Assembly (NCBI GenBank): GCA_017443465.1
Contig: JAFRXO010000003.1
Location: 1 to 44,437 of the forward strand
Length of the DNA: 44,437 nt
Source of the DNA: Bacteroidales bacterium
GTDB lineage: Bacteria > Bacteroidota > Bacteroidia > Bacteroidales > UBA932
Direction: 5' to 3'
Notes under the pieces: generated by a model
Seen by the model: the letters and a program-made list of their open reading frames with translations, nothing else
Told to the model about the DNA's origin: nothing
Databases searched by the model: none
Part shown: positions 9,508 through 19,600 of the stretch, one piece after another
Numbering within the stretch: position 1 is the first letter of the stretch
How the letters are laid out: the number at the start of each line of letters is the position of its first letter
Position numbers and translations under genes: made by a program

Positions 9508-11445
9508 ATGAAAAAGATAATTCTGTCAGCAATAACGTTGTTCCTGCTCGCAGGAGCAGCTTCCGCCGCAGACTATGTCGAGCGCAACATGCTTCGCAAG
9601 CAGGCTCCTGACGTGGCTGCACTGAAGGCAATGCTGGTCCCGGACCAGAAATGGGTTCCTTTCCCCGCCTACAGCGACCGAGCCGGCTGGGACAAGGTGA
9701 TGGGATCCTGGAAAGACACCTTCATCGAAAGAGGTGAGGCGGCCCTTGACTACAAGTGGCAGGTTGTCAGCGCCGATGATTACCTTACACACAACCGCGG
9801 ACAGTCTCAGGGACAGGCTGACGCCCACATAGGCGCCAACATGATGTCGATTATCGACCTGTTCTTCGCTGAACTCGCTACCGGACAGGGCAGGTACATC
9901 GACCAGCTTATGAACGGGGCTTTCTATATGTGCGAAGTCACCTCATGGGTCCGTTCGCACCATCTGAACCGCCAGAAAGACGGTCGTTATTTCCCGGAAT
10001 CATATGACAATGCTATCGACCTGGTGGCCGGCGACGTCGGCGCCATCATGGCATGGGTTTACTACTATTTCCACGATGAGTTCGACAAGATAGAGCCGGA
10101 AATCAGCCGCCGAATCTACTATGAGCTGGACAAGAGGATCATGAAACCCTATCTCAATGATACGCACTACAGTTGGAAAGGAGACAAATTCGTTCCCGGC
10201 CAGAGCCATCTGAACAACTGGACTCCCTGGTGCAGTGTCAACTGCCTCCAGGTGTTCGCCCTCTGCGAAAAAGACATGGACCGCGTAGCAAAGGCGGCCT
10301 ATATGTCGATAGAGTCGGTCGACAAGTACCTCAACAATATCGAAGGTGACGGATGCTGCGACGAGGGACCTACCTACTGGTATCAGGGTCCTGCCAAGAA
10401 CTATGAGTACCTGGAATTCCTGAACTGGATTACCGGAGGAAAGATCAATGTGTTCAACGAGCCCATGATCAGGAGGATGGGTGAATACATCACCACATCC
10501 ACAATAGGAAACGGCTGGGTGGTCAATTTCTCCGACGCTTCCGCCAAGGGTGCGGACAACGCCCTGATAATATACAATTACGGAAAGGGTGTCAACAGCC
10601 CGCTGATGATGCATTACGCCGCATATGCCCTCAAAGGACAGCCGGCTCCTGTGATGCATGACAGGTTCATCATCCGAATGATGTACTCTCTCCAGATCAA
10701 GGAGGAGCTCGAAAAGGAGACCCCGGGACTGGTGTTCGAGCCATATACCTGGTATCCTGAGACCCAGATATGCTACATGAGGGAGAAAGACGGCTTCTTC
10801 GTTGCGACCAAGGGAGGCCACAATGCCCAGAGCCACAACCATAATGACATCGGTACGGTTTCTCTCTACTACAAGATGATCCCGTTCCTCATCGATGCGG
10901 GTGTCGGCACTTATATCACCAAGACTTTCAGTTCACAGCGCTATGAGATATGGAGCATGCAGGCAAACTATCACAACGTCCCGATGCTCAACGGGGTCGC
11001 TGAGAAGGAAGGCCGCCAGTACCAGAGCAAGCAGTCCACATTCGACCCGAAGACAATGACTTTCTCGGTGGACTTTGCCGGGACATTCCCTGCAGAGGCT
11101 GCTGCCAAGAGCATGGTCAGGACCGTCAACCTCAAGAACGGCAAAGTGACCGTCAAGGACAGCTATTCGCTTTCCGAGTCCAAGAAACCTGCGGATTTCA
11201 ACTGGCTGACATGGGGTGACGTAGACATCAAGACTCCGGGCAAGGTAAAAATCACCGTTCAGGGAGAGACCGTGACCCTTAACTACGATGCCAACAAACT
11301 GGAGCCGGTCATCGAGACCATAGTCCAGGACGATCCCCCGCTGCAGAGGGTCTGGGGAGACCAGGTCTACCGTGTAACCCTGCGTGAGCGCAAGGCTGCC
11401 ACAAAAGGCACTTATACGTTTACATTCACTCCCGAAGCTAAGTAG
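9508..11445 (+). CDS. Heparinase II/III-type polysaccharide lyase, array copy 2
   Basis: This 645-residue paralogue starts 3 nt after the stop of copy 1, with the start inside TAGCATATGAAAAAG. The signal peptide is about 1-20 (ends ASA). The toroid keeps the EGPTYWYQG motif (Tyr290/Tyr292) and the sandwich keeps GGHNAQSHNHND (His438 first). It is the most divergent copy in the N-terminal third (RKQAPDVAALKAMLVPDQ instead of RSQADEAKLKTLLIPDQ), while its last 200 residues are close to the others. Its tail (TFTFTPEAK) pairs with copy 4. It lacks the copy 1 insertion. The divergence may reflect a different chain-length or side-chain preference on the same glycan; that is inference. Confidence 0.85.
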   Translation: MKKIILSAITLFLLAGAASAADYVERNMLRKQAPDVAALKAMLVPDQKWVPFPAYSDRAGWDKVMGSWKDTFIERGEAALDYKWQVVSADDYLTHNRGQSQGQADAHIGANMMSIIDLFFAELATGQGRYIDQLMNGAFYMCEVTSWVRSHHLNRQKDGRYFPESYDNAIDLVAGDVGAIMAWVYYYFHDEFDKIEPEISRRIYYELDKRIMKPYLNDTHYSWKGDKFVPGQSHLNNWTPWCSVNCLQVFALCEKDMDRVAKAAYMSIESVDKYLNNIEGDGCCDEGPTYWYQGPAKNYEYLEFLNWITGGKINVFNEPMIRRMGEYITTSTIGNGWVVNFSDASAKGADNALIIYNYGKGVNSPLMMHYAAYALKGQPAPVMHDRFIIRMMYSLQIKEELEKETPGLVFEPYTWYPETQICYMREKDGFFVATKGGHNAQSHNHNDIGTVSLYYKMIPFLIDAGVGTYITKTFSSQRYEIWSMQANYHNVPMLNGVAEKEGRQYQSKQSTFDPKTMTFSVDFAGTFPAEAAAKSMVRTVNLKNGKVTVKDSYSLSESKKPADFNWLTWGDVDIKTPGKVKITVQGETVTLNYDANKLEPVIETIVQDDPPLQRVWGDQVYRVTLRERKAATKGTYTFTFTPEAK

Positions 11446-11448
11446 CAT

Positions 11449-13377
11449 ATGAAAAAGATAATCCTGTCAGCAATTACGTTGCTCCTTTTTGCAGGAGCAG
11501 CCTCCGCCGCAGACTACGTCGAGCGCAACATACTCCGCAGCCAGGCGGACGAAGCCAAACTGAAAACTCTCCTCATCCCGGACCAGAAATGGGTCCCGTT
11601 CCCTGCTTACGGCGACAGGGCCGGCTGGGATAAAGTCCTGGGTGAATGGAAGGATGAGTTTATCGCCCGCGGTGAGGATGCCCTTGATTACAAGTGGAAG
11701 GTGATCACCGCAACCGATTATCTCACGCATGACCGTGGAGGTTCACAGGGAGACGCGAACGCCAGCATGAGCTCAAATGTCATGAAGATCATCGACCTCT
11801 TCTTCGCTGAACTGGCGACAGGACAGGGCAAGTACATGGACCAGTTGATGAACGGCACATTCAACATGTGCGAAGCCACTTCCTGGGTTCTCTCGCATCA
11901 CCTTTATCTGCAGAAAAGCGGACATTATTTCCCCCAGTCATATGACAACGCCATCGACCTTGTCTGCGGGGACGTCGGGGCCGTAATGGCCTGGGTTTAC
12001 TACTATTTCCACAACGAATTCGACAAGATCGAGCCGGAAATCAGCCGCCGCCTCTACGAGGAGCTGGACAAACGTATCATGACTCCGTACCTGACCGAAA
12101 AACATTTCGGCTGGAAGGGAGACAACTTCAATACCGAGACCGGACACCTGAACAACTGGACGCCCTGGTGCAGCGTGAACTGCCTTGAGGTGTTCGCACT
12201 CTGCGAGAAGGACATGGACCGCTATGCAAAGGCAGCCTACATGTCCATGGAGTCCGTGGACAAGTACCTGAACAACATCGAGGGGGACGGATGCTGCGAT
12301 GAGGGTCCTTCTTATTGGTATCAGGGCCCGGCCAAGAACTATGAGTACCTCCTGTTCCTCAACTGGATCACCGGCGGCAAGGTTAACGGGCTCGACAACC
12401 CTATGATCAAGAGGATGGGAGAATACATCTCGAGCTCAGTCATAGGCAACGGCTGGGTAGTCAACTTTTCCGACGCCGGCGCCCGCGGTGGCGGGAATCC
12501 GCTGGTAATCTACAACTACGGCAAAGGAGTGAACAGTCCGCTGATGAAGCGTTATGCAGCATATGTCCTGGACGGTAAGGACATTACCGTTCCCCGGGAC
12601 CGTTTCATCATCCGAATGTTCTACTCCCTCCTCGTCAAGGATGACCTGAAGAAAGAGACCCCCGAGCTTGTCATGGAGCCTTACACATGGTATCCAGAGA
12701 CCCAGATATGCTACATGAGGGAAAAGGACGGATTCTTCGTCGCTTCGAAGGGCGGTCACAACGCACAGAGCCACAACCACAATGACATCGGCACCGTTTC
12801 TCTCTACTACAAGGCCATCCCGTTCCTCATCGACGCCGGAGTCGGCACCTACATCACCAAGACCTTCAGTTCGCAGCGCTATGAGATCTGGACCATGCAG
12901 TCGAACTACCACAATGTTCCCCTGATCAACGGCGTCGCGGAAAAAGAAGGACGCCAGTACCAGAGCAAGCAGTCCACGTTCAACCCGAAGACCATGACCT
13001 TCTCCGTGGACTTTGCCGGGACATATCCTGCAGAAGCCTGCGTCAACAGCATGCTCAGGAACGTCACCCTGAAGAACGGGGTCGTGACCATCAGGGACAG
13101 CTACTCGCTTTCCGAGTCAAAGAAGCCCACGGACTTCAACTGGCTGACATGGGGTGACGTCGACATCAAGACTCCGGGCAAGGTGAAGATCACCGTGCAA
13201 GGCGAGACTGTGACACTGAATTACGACGCCAAGAGACTGGAGCCGTCGATCGAGACCATAGTCCAGGACGATCCGCCGCTGCAGAAAGTCTGGGGCGACC
13301 AGATCTACCGCGTCACCCTGCGCGAGCGCAAGGCCGCAACGAAGGGAGCATATACATTCACCGTAACACCACGATAG
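11449..13377 (+). CDS. Heparinase II/III-type polysaccharide lyase, array copy 3
   Basis: This 642-residue paralogue follows copy 2 after the same 3-nt CAT spacer. The signal peptide (KKIILSAITLLLFAGAASA) is nearly the copy 2 signal, but the mature N-terminus (RSQADEAKLKTLLIPDQ) is the copy 1/4 type, so the gene looks mosaic. Catalytic motifs EGPSYWYQG and GGHNAQSHNHND are intact, as is the shared core (NGWVVNFSDAGARGGGNP). The end (TFTVTPR) differs from copy 1 by one inserted Pro codon. It should be secreted to the periplasm or cell surface and act with its siblings. Confidence 0.85.
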   Translation: MKKIILSAITLLLFAGAASAADYVERNILRSQADEAKLKTLLIPDQKWVPFPAYGDRAGWDKVLGEWKDEFIARGEDALDYKWKVITATDYLTHDRGGSQGDANASMSSNVMKIIDLFFAELATGQGKYMDQLMNGTFNMCEATSWVLSHHLYLQKSGHYFPQSYDNAIDLVCGDVGAVMAWVYYYFHNEFDKIEPEISRRLYEELDKRIMTPYLTEKHFGWKGDNFNTETGHLNNWTPWCSVNCLEVFALCEKDMDRYAKAAYMSMESVDKYLNNIEGDGCCDEGPSYWYQGPAKNYEYLLFLNWITGGKVNGLDNPMIKRMGEYISSSVIGNGWVVNFSDAGARGGGNPLVIYNYGKGVNSPLMKRYAAYVLDGKDITVPRDRFIIRMFYSLLVKDDLKKETPELVMEPYTWYPETQICYMREKDGFFVASKGGHNAQSHNHNDIGTVSLYYKAIPFLIDAGVGTYITKTFSSQRYEIWTMQSNYHNVPLINGVAEKEGRQYQSKQSTFNPKTMTFSVDFAGTYPAEACVNSMLRNVTLKNGVVTIRDSYSLSESKKPTDFNWLTWGDVDIKTPGKVKITVQGETVTLNYDAKRLEPSIETIVQDDPPLQKVWGDQIYRVTLRERKAATKGAYTFTVTPR

Positions 13378-13380
13378 CAT

Positions 13381-15315
13381 ATGAAAAAGATAATCATTTC
13401 GGCAATAATGCTGCTTCTCTTCGCAGGAGCAGCCTCCGCCGCAGACTACGTCAAGCGTAACATACTCCGTAGCCAGGCGGACGAAGCAAAACTGAAAACG
13501 CTCCTCATTCCGGACCAGAAGTGGGTCCCGTTCCCGGCTTATGGTGACCGTGCAGGCTGGGATAAGGTGTTCGGCGAATGGAAAGACGGCTTCATCGCAC
13601 GTGGCGATGCCGCCTTGGATTACGAGTGGAGGGTTGTCACCGCAACCGATTATCTCTCACATGACCGCGGAGGTTCCCAGGGAGAAGCGTGGGCGAACAT
13701 GTATTCCAACGTCATGACTCTCATCGATCTCTTCTTCGCAGAACTGGCGACGGGACAGGGCAAGTACATGGACCAACTGATGAACGGCACGTTCTATATG
13801 TGCGAAGTTACTTCCTGGGTCCTTTCGCATCACTTCTTCCTTCAGAAGAGCGGGCACTTCTTCCCTCAGTCATATGACAACGCCATCGATCTAAGAGCCG
13901 GAGACGTAGGGTCCGTAATGGCTTGGGTTTACTACTATTTCCACAACGAATTCGACAAGATCGAGCCGGAAATCAGCCGCCGCCTCTATGAAGAGCTGGA
14001 CAAACGTATAATGACCCCGTACCTGACCGAAAAGCATTTCGGCTGGAAGGGAGACAATTATGTGCCCGGAAGAGACCACCTCAACAACTGGACTCCCTGG
14101 TGCAGCGTGAACTGTCTCGAAGTGTTCGCACTCTGCGAGAAGGATATGGACCGCTATGCAAAGGCAGCCTATATGTCTATGGAGTCCGTTGACAAGTACC
14201 TGAACAACATCGAGGGGGACGGATGCTGTGATGAAGGCCCCACCTACTGGTATCAGGGTCCCGCCAAGAATTTCGAGTACCTCCTGTTCCTCAACTGGAT
14301 CACCGGCGGCAAGGTGAATGCGCTTGACAATCCCATGATAAAGAGGATGGGAGAATACATTTCGAGTTCAGTCATCGGCAACGGCTGGGTGGTCAACTTC
14401 TCCGATGCCAGTGCCCGTGGCGGCGGGAACCCGCTCGTAATCTACAACTACGGCAAAGGCGTCAACAGTCCGCTGATGAAGCATTATGCGGCATATGTCC
14501 TTAACGGCAAGCCTATTACACCTATAAGAGACCATTTTATCATCCGCATGTTCTATTCGTTCCTCGTCAAGGACGAACTCAAGGAAGAGACCCCCGAACT
14601 TGTCCAGGAGCCTTACACATGGTATCCTGAGACCCAGATATGCTACATGAGGGAGGATGACGGATTCTTCGTCGCTTCGAAGGGCGGCCACAACGACCAG
14701 AGCCACAACCACAATGACATCGGTTCGGTATCGCTCTACTACAAGGCCATCCCCTTCCTTATCGACGCCGGTGTCGGCACGTACATCACGAAGACCTTCA
14801 GTCCGCAGCGCTATGAGATCTGGACCATGCAGGGGAACTACCATAACATTCCGATGATCAACGGTATCCCGGAGAAAGAGGGCCGCAAGTACGAGAGCAA
14901 GCAATCTACCTTCAACCCGAAGACGATGACTTTCTCGGTGGATTTCGCCGGAACTTATCCTGCGGAGGCCTGTGTAAACAGCATGCTCAGGAATGTCACT
15001 CTGAAGAAGGGGGTTGTGACCGTCAAGGACAGCTACTCGCTCTCCCAGTCCAAGAAACCCACGGACTTCAACTGGCTCACCTGGGGTGATGTCGACATCA
15101 AGACCCCCGGCAAGGTCAAGATGACCGTCCAGGGCGAGACCGTAATCCTCAACTACGACGCCAAGAGGCTGGAGCCGTCAATAGAGACCATCGTCCAGGA
15201 CGATCCTCCTCTGAAGAGGGTCTGGGGAGACGAGATCTACCGTGTTACCCTGCGTGAGCGCAAAGCGGCTACCAAGGGGGCTTACACCTTCACCTTCGTT
15301 CCGGGAAGTAAATAA
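13381..15315 (+). CDS. Heparinase II/III-type polysaccharide lyase, array copy 4
   Basis: This last paralogue (644 residues) is most similar to copy 3 over the toroid (EKHFGWKGDN, then HLNNWTPWCSVNC). It has a signal peptide (ends ASA), EGPTYWYQG, and a His cluster with one change, GGHNDQSHNHND (Asp for Ala between Asn and Gln), next to the presumed active site. A nearby change (REDDGFF for REKDGFF) makes the entrance more acidic. The tail TFTFVPGSK pairs with copy 2. A hairpin at 15321-15344 closes the array before the convergent tsaB gene. Confidence 0.85.
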   Translation: MKKIIISAIMLLLFAGAASAADYVKRNILRSQADEAKLKTLLIPDQKWVPFPAYGDRAGWDKVFGEWKDGFIARGDAALDYEWRVVTATDYLSHDRGGSQGEAWANMYSNVMTLIDLFFAELATGQGKYMDQLMNGTFYMCEVTSWVLSHHFFLQKSGHFFPQSYDNAIDLRAGDVGSVMAWVYYYFHNEFDKIEPEISRRLYEELDKRIMTPYLTEKHFGWKGDNYVPGRDHLNNWTPWCSVNCLEVFALCEKDMDRYAKAAYMSMESVDKYLNNIEGDGCCDEGPTYWYQGPAKNFEYLLFLNWITGGKVNALDNPMIKRMGEYISSSVIGNGWVVNFSDASARGGGNPLVIYNYGKGVNSPLMKHYAAYVLNGKPITPIRDHFIIRMFYSFLVKDELKEETPELVQEPYTWYPETQICYMREDDGFFVASKGGHNDQSHNHNDIGSVSLYYKAIPFLIDAGVGTYITKTFSPQRYEIWTMQGNYHNIPMINGIPEKEGRKYESKQSTFNPKTMTFSVDFAGTYPAEACVNSMLRNVTLKKGVVTVKDSYSLSQSKKPTDFNWLTWGDVDIKTPGKVKMTVQGETVILNYDAKRLEPSIETIVQDDPPLKRVWGDEIYRVTLRERKAATKGAYTFTFVPGSK

Positions 15316-15320
15316 TTGAT

Positions 15321-15344
15321 TTCCGGAGACCGGACACTCCGGAA
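15321..15344. terminator. Candidate bidirectional terminator between the lyase array and tsaB
   Basis: TTCCGGAG (15321-15328) pairs perfectly with CTCCGGAA (15337-15344) around an 8-nt loop, in the 44-nt gap between converging genes. The flank on the tsaB side is AT-rich in the minus direction; no clear U-tract is seen in the plus direction. Confidence 0.5.
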
Positions 15345-15359
15345 AAGCGGATCAGCTAC

Positions 15360-16067
15360 TCAGACCAGAACGTTCTTAGTGCTGACCTTGGCGATGAACT
15401 GCTTGATGTACAGCGGCTCGAAATAAGCTACATCCTGGAATTTCCCTTCTTTGAAGGCTCTCTCGGCCGGGCGGAGCATCGCTGACGCCCTGGGACAGGC
15501 TTCGACGAAGAAGGCATTAGGATTGGACAGCACATCCTTGCATTTTAGGGCTCCGTCTCCTATGAAGAGGACGGGGCCTTCTTCGAGTTGCGGGGCGAAG
15601 CTCTCCGGAGTCACCACCTGGGGTTCGATTTCAGTTAGGCGCTCCCCTGCCGCGGAATAAACCGCCGCATATACTTCCATCCTCCTCGCATCTATCATCG
15701 GCACGATGTACCTGAATTCCCCTCCGGGGCATATGCCTGCTCCGGAGATAGCATCAATCCCCTGCTGGTAAAGTATTTCCATCGTATCGACCGCAAGGAG
15801 GGGAATCCCGGCGCCGAAGCATAAGCCCTTGGCGGTCGAGACTCCTACGCGGAGTCCGGTGTAGGAACCAGGCCCCATGCTCACACAGACAGCGTCGCAG
15901 TCCGAGACTTTCAGCCCTCTCTCATCCAGCATCTCTTTTACATATGGAGCCGTAAGCGATGCATGCTCACGGGTCCCTGTGCTCTCACGCACGGAAACAA
16001 TGACTCCGTCTTCGGCAATCGCTGCAGAGCACAGCGAAGTCGAAATCTCTATCAGGATGAACCTCAT
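15360..16067 (-). CDS. tsaB: tRNA N6-threonylcarbamoyladenosine biosynthesis protein TsaB
   Basis: This 235-residue cytoplasmic protein is the inactive ASKHA-fold partner of TsaD in making t6A37 on ANN-decoding tRNAs. The N-terminus (FILIEISTSLCSAAI) is the ASKHA first strand with an Ile for the usual Asp, and the diagnostic GPGSYTGLRVGVSTAKGL motif follows near residues 70-87. Length matches TsaB. Its start overlaps the stop of the CvpA-like gene by 4 nt, so the two are co-translated. Confidence 0.93.
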   Translation of the reverse strand: MRFILIEISTSLCSAAIAEDGVIVSVRESTGTREHASLTAPYVKEMLDERGLKVSDCDAVCVSMGPGSYTGLRVGVSTAKGLCFGAGIPLLAVDTMEILYQQGIDAISGAGICPGGEFRYIVPMIDARRMEVYAAVYSAAGERLTEIEPQVVTPESFAPQLEEGPVLFIGDGALKCKDVLSNPNAFFVEACPRASAMLRPAERAFKEGKFQDVAYFEPLYIKQFIAKVSTKNVLV

Positions 16068-16558
16068 GACTTGAACAACAGGGTTTTAAGGTATGGGAAT
16101 ATCAGCTGGGCCACATCGTGGAGCGGGGTGTAGAGAACTGACTTGGATAGGACTTCAGCGTCCACCAGTGAAAGCTTGCCGTTAATTGCATCGAAGAGCA
16201 GGATGGCCACGCCTATGGCCAGGGCTGCCTTGATGAAGGCCAGGACCACGCCGAGAAGCTTGTCCAGCCACCCGAGCATCACTACTTTCACAAGCTTTTC
16301 GACCAGGCTGCCAAGGAAATTGACGAGCAAGGTCACAGCCACCACGATAATGATGAAGGAAATAACCCAGAGAACCGTCTTGTTCACCTCCAGCAGGGGG
16401 CCGATCCAGGCGCTGACCGTATTAGTGAAAGTAAAGGCCATCCACACACTCAGGACCATGGCCACCAGGGAGAAAACCTGATGGATGAAACCCTTTGAAA
16501 GACCGCTTACAAGAGCCGGCACAAATGCTATCAGCAGGATGATGTCAACAGTGTTCAT
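16064..16558 (-). CDS. CvpA family inner membrane protein
   Basis: This 164-residue membrane protein has four hydrophobic segments (about 3-25, 28-50, 62-85 and 103-125) with the CvpA pattern (NTVDIILLIAFVPALVSGLSKGF at the start, then GWLDKLLGVVLAFIKAAL). CvpA proteins were named for colicin V production and are linked to envelope stress and bile tolerance; the molecular role is unclear. It is the first gene of a two-gene minus-strand operon with tsaB and diverges from ileS. Confidence 0.85.
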   Translation of the reverse strand: MNTVDIILLIAFVPALVSGLSKGFIHQVFSLVAMVLSVWMAFTFTNTVSAWIGPLLEVNKTVLWVISFIIIVVAVTLLVNFLGSLVEKLVKVVMLGWLDKLLGVVLAFIKAALAIGVAILLFDAINGKLSLVDAEVLSKSVLYTPLHDVAQLIFPYLKTLLFKS

Positions 16559-16559
16559 A

Positions 16560-16590
16560 TTGCATAAAACTGTCGGAATAGCTATCTTTG
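16560..16590 (+). promoter_or_regulatory. Bacteroidota-type promoter for ileS
   Basis: TTG at 16560-16562, a 20-nt spacer, then TATCTTTG at 16583-16590. This matches the -33/-7 architecture of Bacteroidota sigma-70-type promoters. It predicts a 5' leader of about 40 nt before the ileS ATG at 16636. Confidence 0.75.
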
Positions 16591-16635
16591 CACGCTATTC
16601 TGCGCACAAAATTAGCAATTTTTAAGTGATTGTAT

Positions 16636-19600
16636 ATGAAATTCAAAGAATATAAAGGTCTGGACCTCGTTGCAACGGGTGCTGAGGTGCTTGAGAGCTG
16701 GAAACGGAACCACACCTTCGGGAAATCGCTTGCCAAACGCGACGGAGCTCCCGAGTTCATATTCTTCGAAGGTCCTCCTTCGGCCAACGGCATGCCAGGC
16801 ATCCATCACGTCATGGCCAGGTCCATAAAAGACGCCATATGCCGCTATAAGACCCAGACTGGCTACAAGGTCAGCCGCAGGGCCGGATGGGACACCCACG
16901 GGCTGCCGGTAGAGATCAATGTCGAGAAACTGCTCGGGATCCACAAGGAAGACATCGGCACCACAATATCCGTAGAAGAGTACAACAAGACCTGCCGCAG
17001 GGAGGTCATGAAATACACCAAAGAGTGGGTGAACATGACCGAGAGGATCGGTTACTGGGTGGACATGGACGACCCCTATATCACCTACGACAACAGGTAC
17101 ATCGAAACCCTCTGGTGGCTCCTGAAGAAGATATATGACAAGGGCCTGCTCTACAAGGGATTCAGCATACAGCCATACTCTCCCTCCGACGGCACCGGCC
17201 TGAGCTCTCACGAACTCAACCAGCCCGGGTGCTACAAGGATGTGTCCGACACCACGGTTACCAGCCAGTTCCTGGTCATCAAGGACGCCAAGTCCCAGCC
17301 ACTTTACGGAACCGAGTCATTCCCGGTCTATTTCCTGGCCTGGACGACCACTCCCTGGACCCTTTCTTCGAATACGGCACTCTGCGTTGGACCGGATATA
17401 GATTATGTCCGGGTCCTCAGCTTCAATCCATACACCGGAAGCGAAGCCATATATGTCCTCGCGAAAGACCTTGTAAAGGAATGGTTCAATCCCAAGGCAG
17501 AGGGTCTGAATCTCACCGATTACAACAAGGGAGACAAACTGGTTCCATGGCAGCTCCTTGACGGAGTCTTCAAGGGCAGCGAACTTGCCGGTATCCACTA
17601 CAAGCAGCTTATCGACTGGTTCAGGCCCATCGAGGACGGTGCATTCCGCGTCATCACCGGAGATTATGTCACCACCGAAGAAGGAACCGGAGTGGTACAC
17701 ATAGCCCCGACTTTCGGAGCAGATGACAAGAAGGTTGGAGAAGCCAACGGCATACCGGCCCTCCAGTGCCTTGACCGCCAGGGACGCAGGCAGCCTCTCG
17801 TGGACCGCAGCGGCCGTTACTGGCGCATCGAGGATCTCGACCCGCAGTATGTAAAAGATTATATGTCAACGTCATATGAATCGGTCGCAGGACGCTATGT
17901 AAAGAACTCCTTCGACGACTCGATTCCGGCCGACGCCCCCACCCTCGACGTAGACATATGCATGCAGCTCAAGGCTGACGGACGCGCTTTCAAGATCGCG
18001 AAGCATGTCCACAGCTATCCCCACAGCTGGCGTACCGACAAGCCGGTCCTCTACTATCCCCTGGACGCCTGGTTCATCAAGACCACGGCAGTCAAGGACC
18101 AGATGGTAGCCCTTAACAAGACTATCAGGTGGAAACCGGAATCCACGGGAACCGGACGCTTCGGCCAGTGGCTGGAGAACATCCAGGACTGGAACCTGTC
18201 GCGCAGCCGCTTCTGGGGCACCCCGCTCCCAATCTGGCGCACCGAAGACGGCAAGGAGGAAATCTGCATAGGCTCGATCAAGGAACTCTACAACGAGATT
18301 GACAAAGCGGTCGCTGCAGGGATGATGAAGAGCAACCCGCTGCGTGACAAGGGCTTCGATCCTGAGGATATGTCCCATGAAAACTACGACAGGATCGATC
18401 TTCACCGCCCATATGTAGATGAAATCGTGCTCGTCTCCCCCACCGGGCAGAGGATGCAGAGGGAACCGGACCTCATCGACGTCTGGTTCGATTCCGGTTC
18501 GATGCCATATGCCCAGGAAGGCCTGAGGAACCTCGACTCCGCCAAATTCGGATGCACCGCGGACTTCATCGCCGAAGGAGTGGACCAGACACGCGGATGG
18601 TTCTACACCCTCCACGCGATCCACACCATGATCAGCGGCACTCCCGCATTCAAGTGCGTCATATCCAACGGACTCGTCCTCGACAAGGAAGGCAATAAGA
18701 TGTCCAAGCATCTCCACAATGCGGTGGATCCCTTCCTCGAACTCGACAAATTCGGCCCCGACACCCTGCGTTGGTATATGCTTACAAACGCCCAGCCGTG
18801 GGACAACCTGCGCTTCGACGAGAGCGGGGTTGACGAGGTACGCCGTAAATTCTTCGGCACGCTTTACAACACATATGCATTCTTCGCCCTTTACGCCAAT
18901 GTCGACAATTTCGACGTAAAGGCTCCGGAAGTACCTGTAGACCAGAGGCCTGAGATCGACCGCTGGCTGCTCTCGCTTCTCGAGACCCTGATTACGAAGG
19001 TAAGGGCTGCATATGAAGACTACGACATCACAACGGCAGGACGCCTGATCCAGGATTTCGTCTGCGACGACCTGTCCAACTGGTACGTCCGCCTGAACCG
19101 CAAACGCTACTGGGGCGGAGAGATGAACCAGGACAAGCTTTCGGCATACCAGACCCTTTACAAGGCCCTGGTTGATGTGGCGATCCTGGCTGCGCCGATT
19201 GCTCCGTTCTACATGGACCAGATCTACACGGACCTCGTGAAAGACGGAGAGGAAAGCGTCCACCTGGCGCTTATGCCCGAGCCGGATACCGCGCTCATCG
19301 ACCATGACCTCGAGGAGAGGATGAACTTGGCGCAGAAAGCCGTATCCATGGTTCTCGCCCTCCGCCGCAAGGTTGGTATCAAGGTCCGCCAGCCCCTGTC
19401 CAGGATGCTGGTCCCGGTCATCTCTGAAAATGTCCGCCGTCAGCTGGAGCAGGTCCGTCCGGTCATCCTGAGCGAAGTCAACGTGAAGGATATGGAGTTC
19501 ATCTCCGACACAACCGGAATCATCACCAAGAAGATCAAGCCCAACTTCAAGACCCTGGGCAAGGTCTATGGCAAGAACATGAAGGAACTCGCCGCGGCAT

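Noticed and set aside
10000-10842. 280-codon antisense frame inside lyase copy 2, with similar frames inside the other copies
   Set aside because: They recur in each paralogue because the coding strand is conserved, not because the antisense product is. No domain or signal is visible.
7516-15315. Assembly artefact as the cause of the four-fold lyase array
   Set aside because: The copies differ throughout, including a 22-residue insertion and many synonymous changes, so they are real diverged duplicates.
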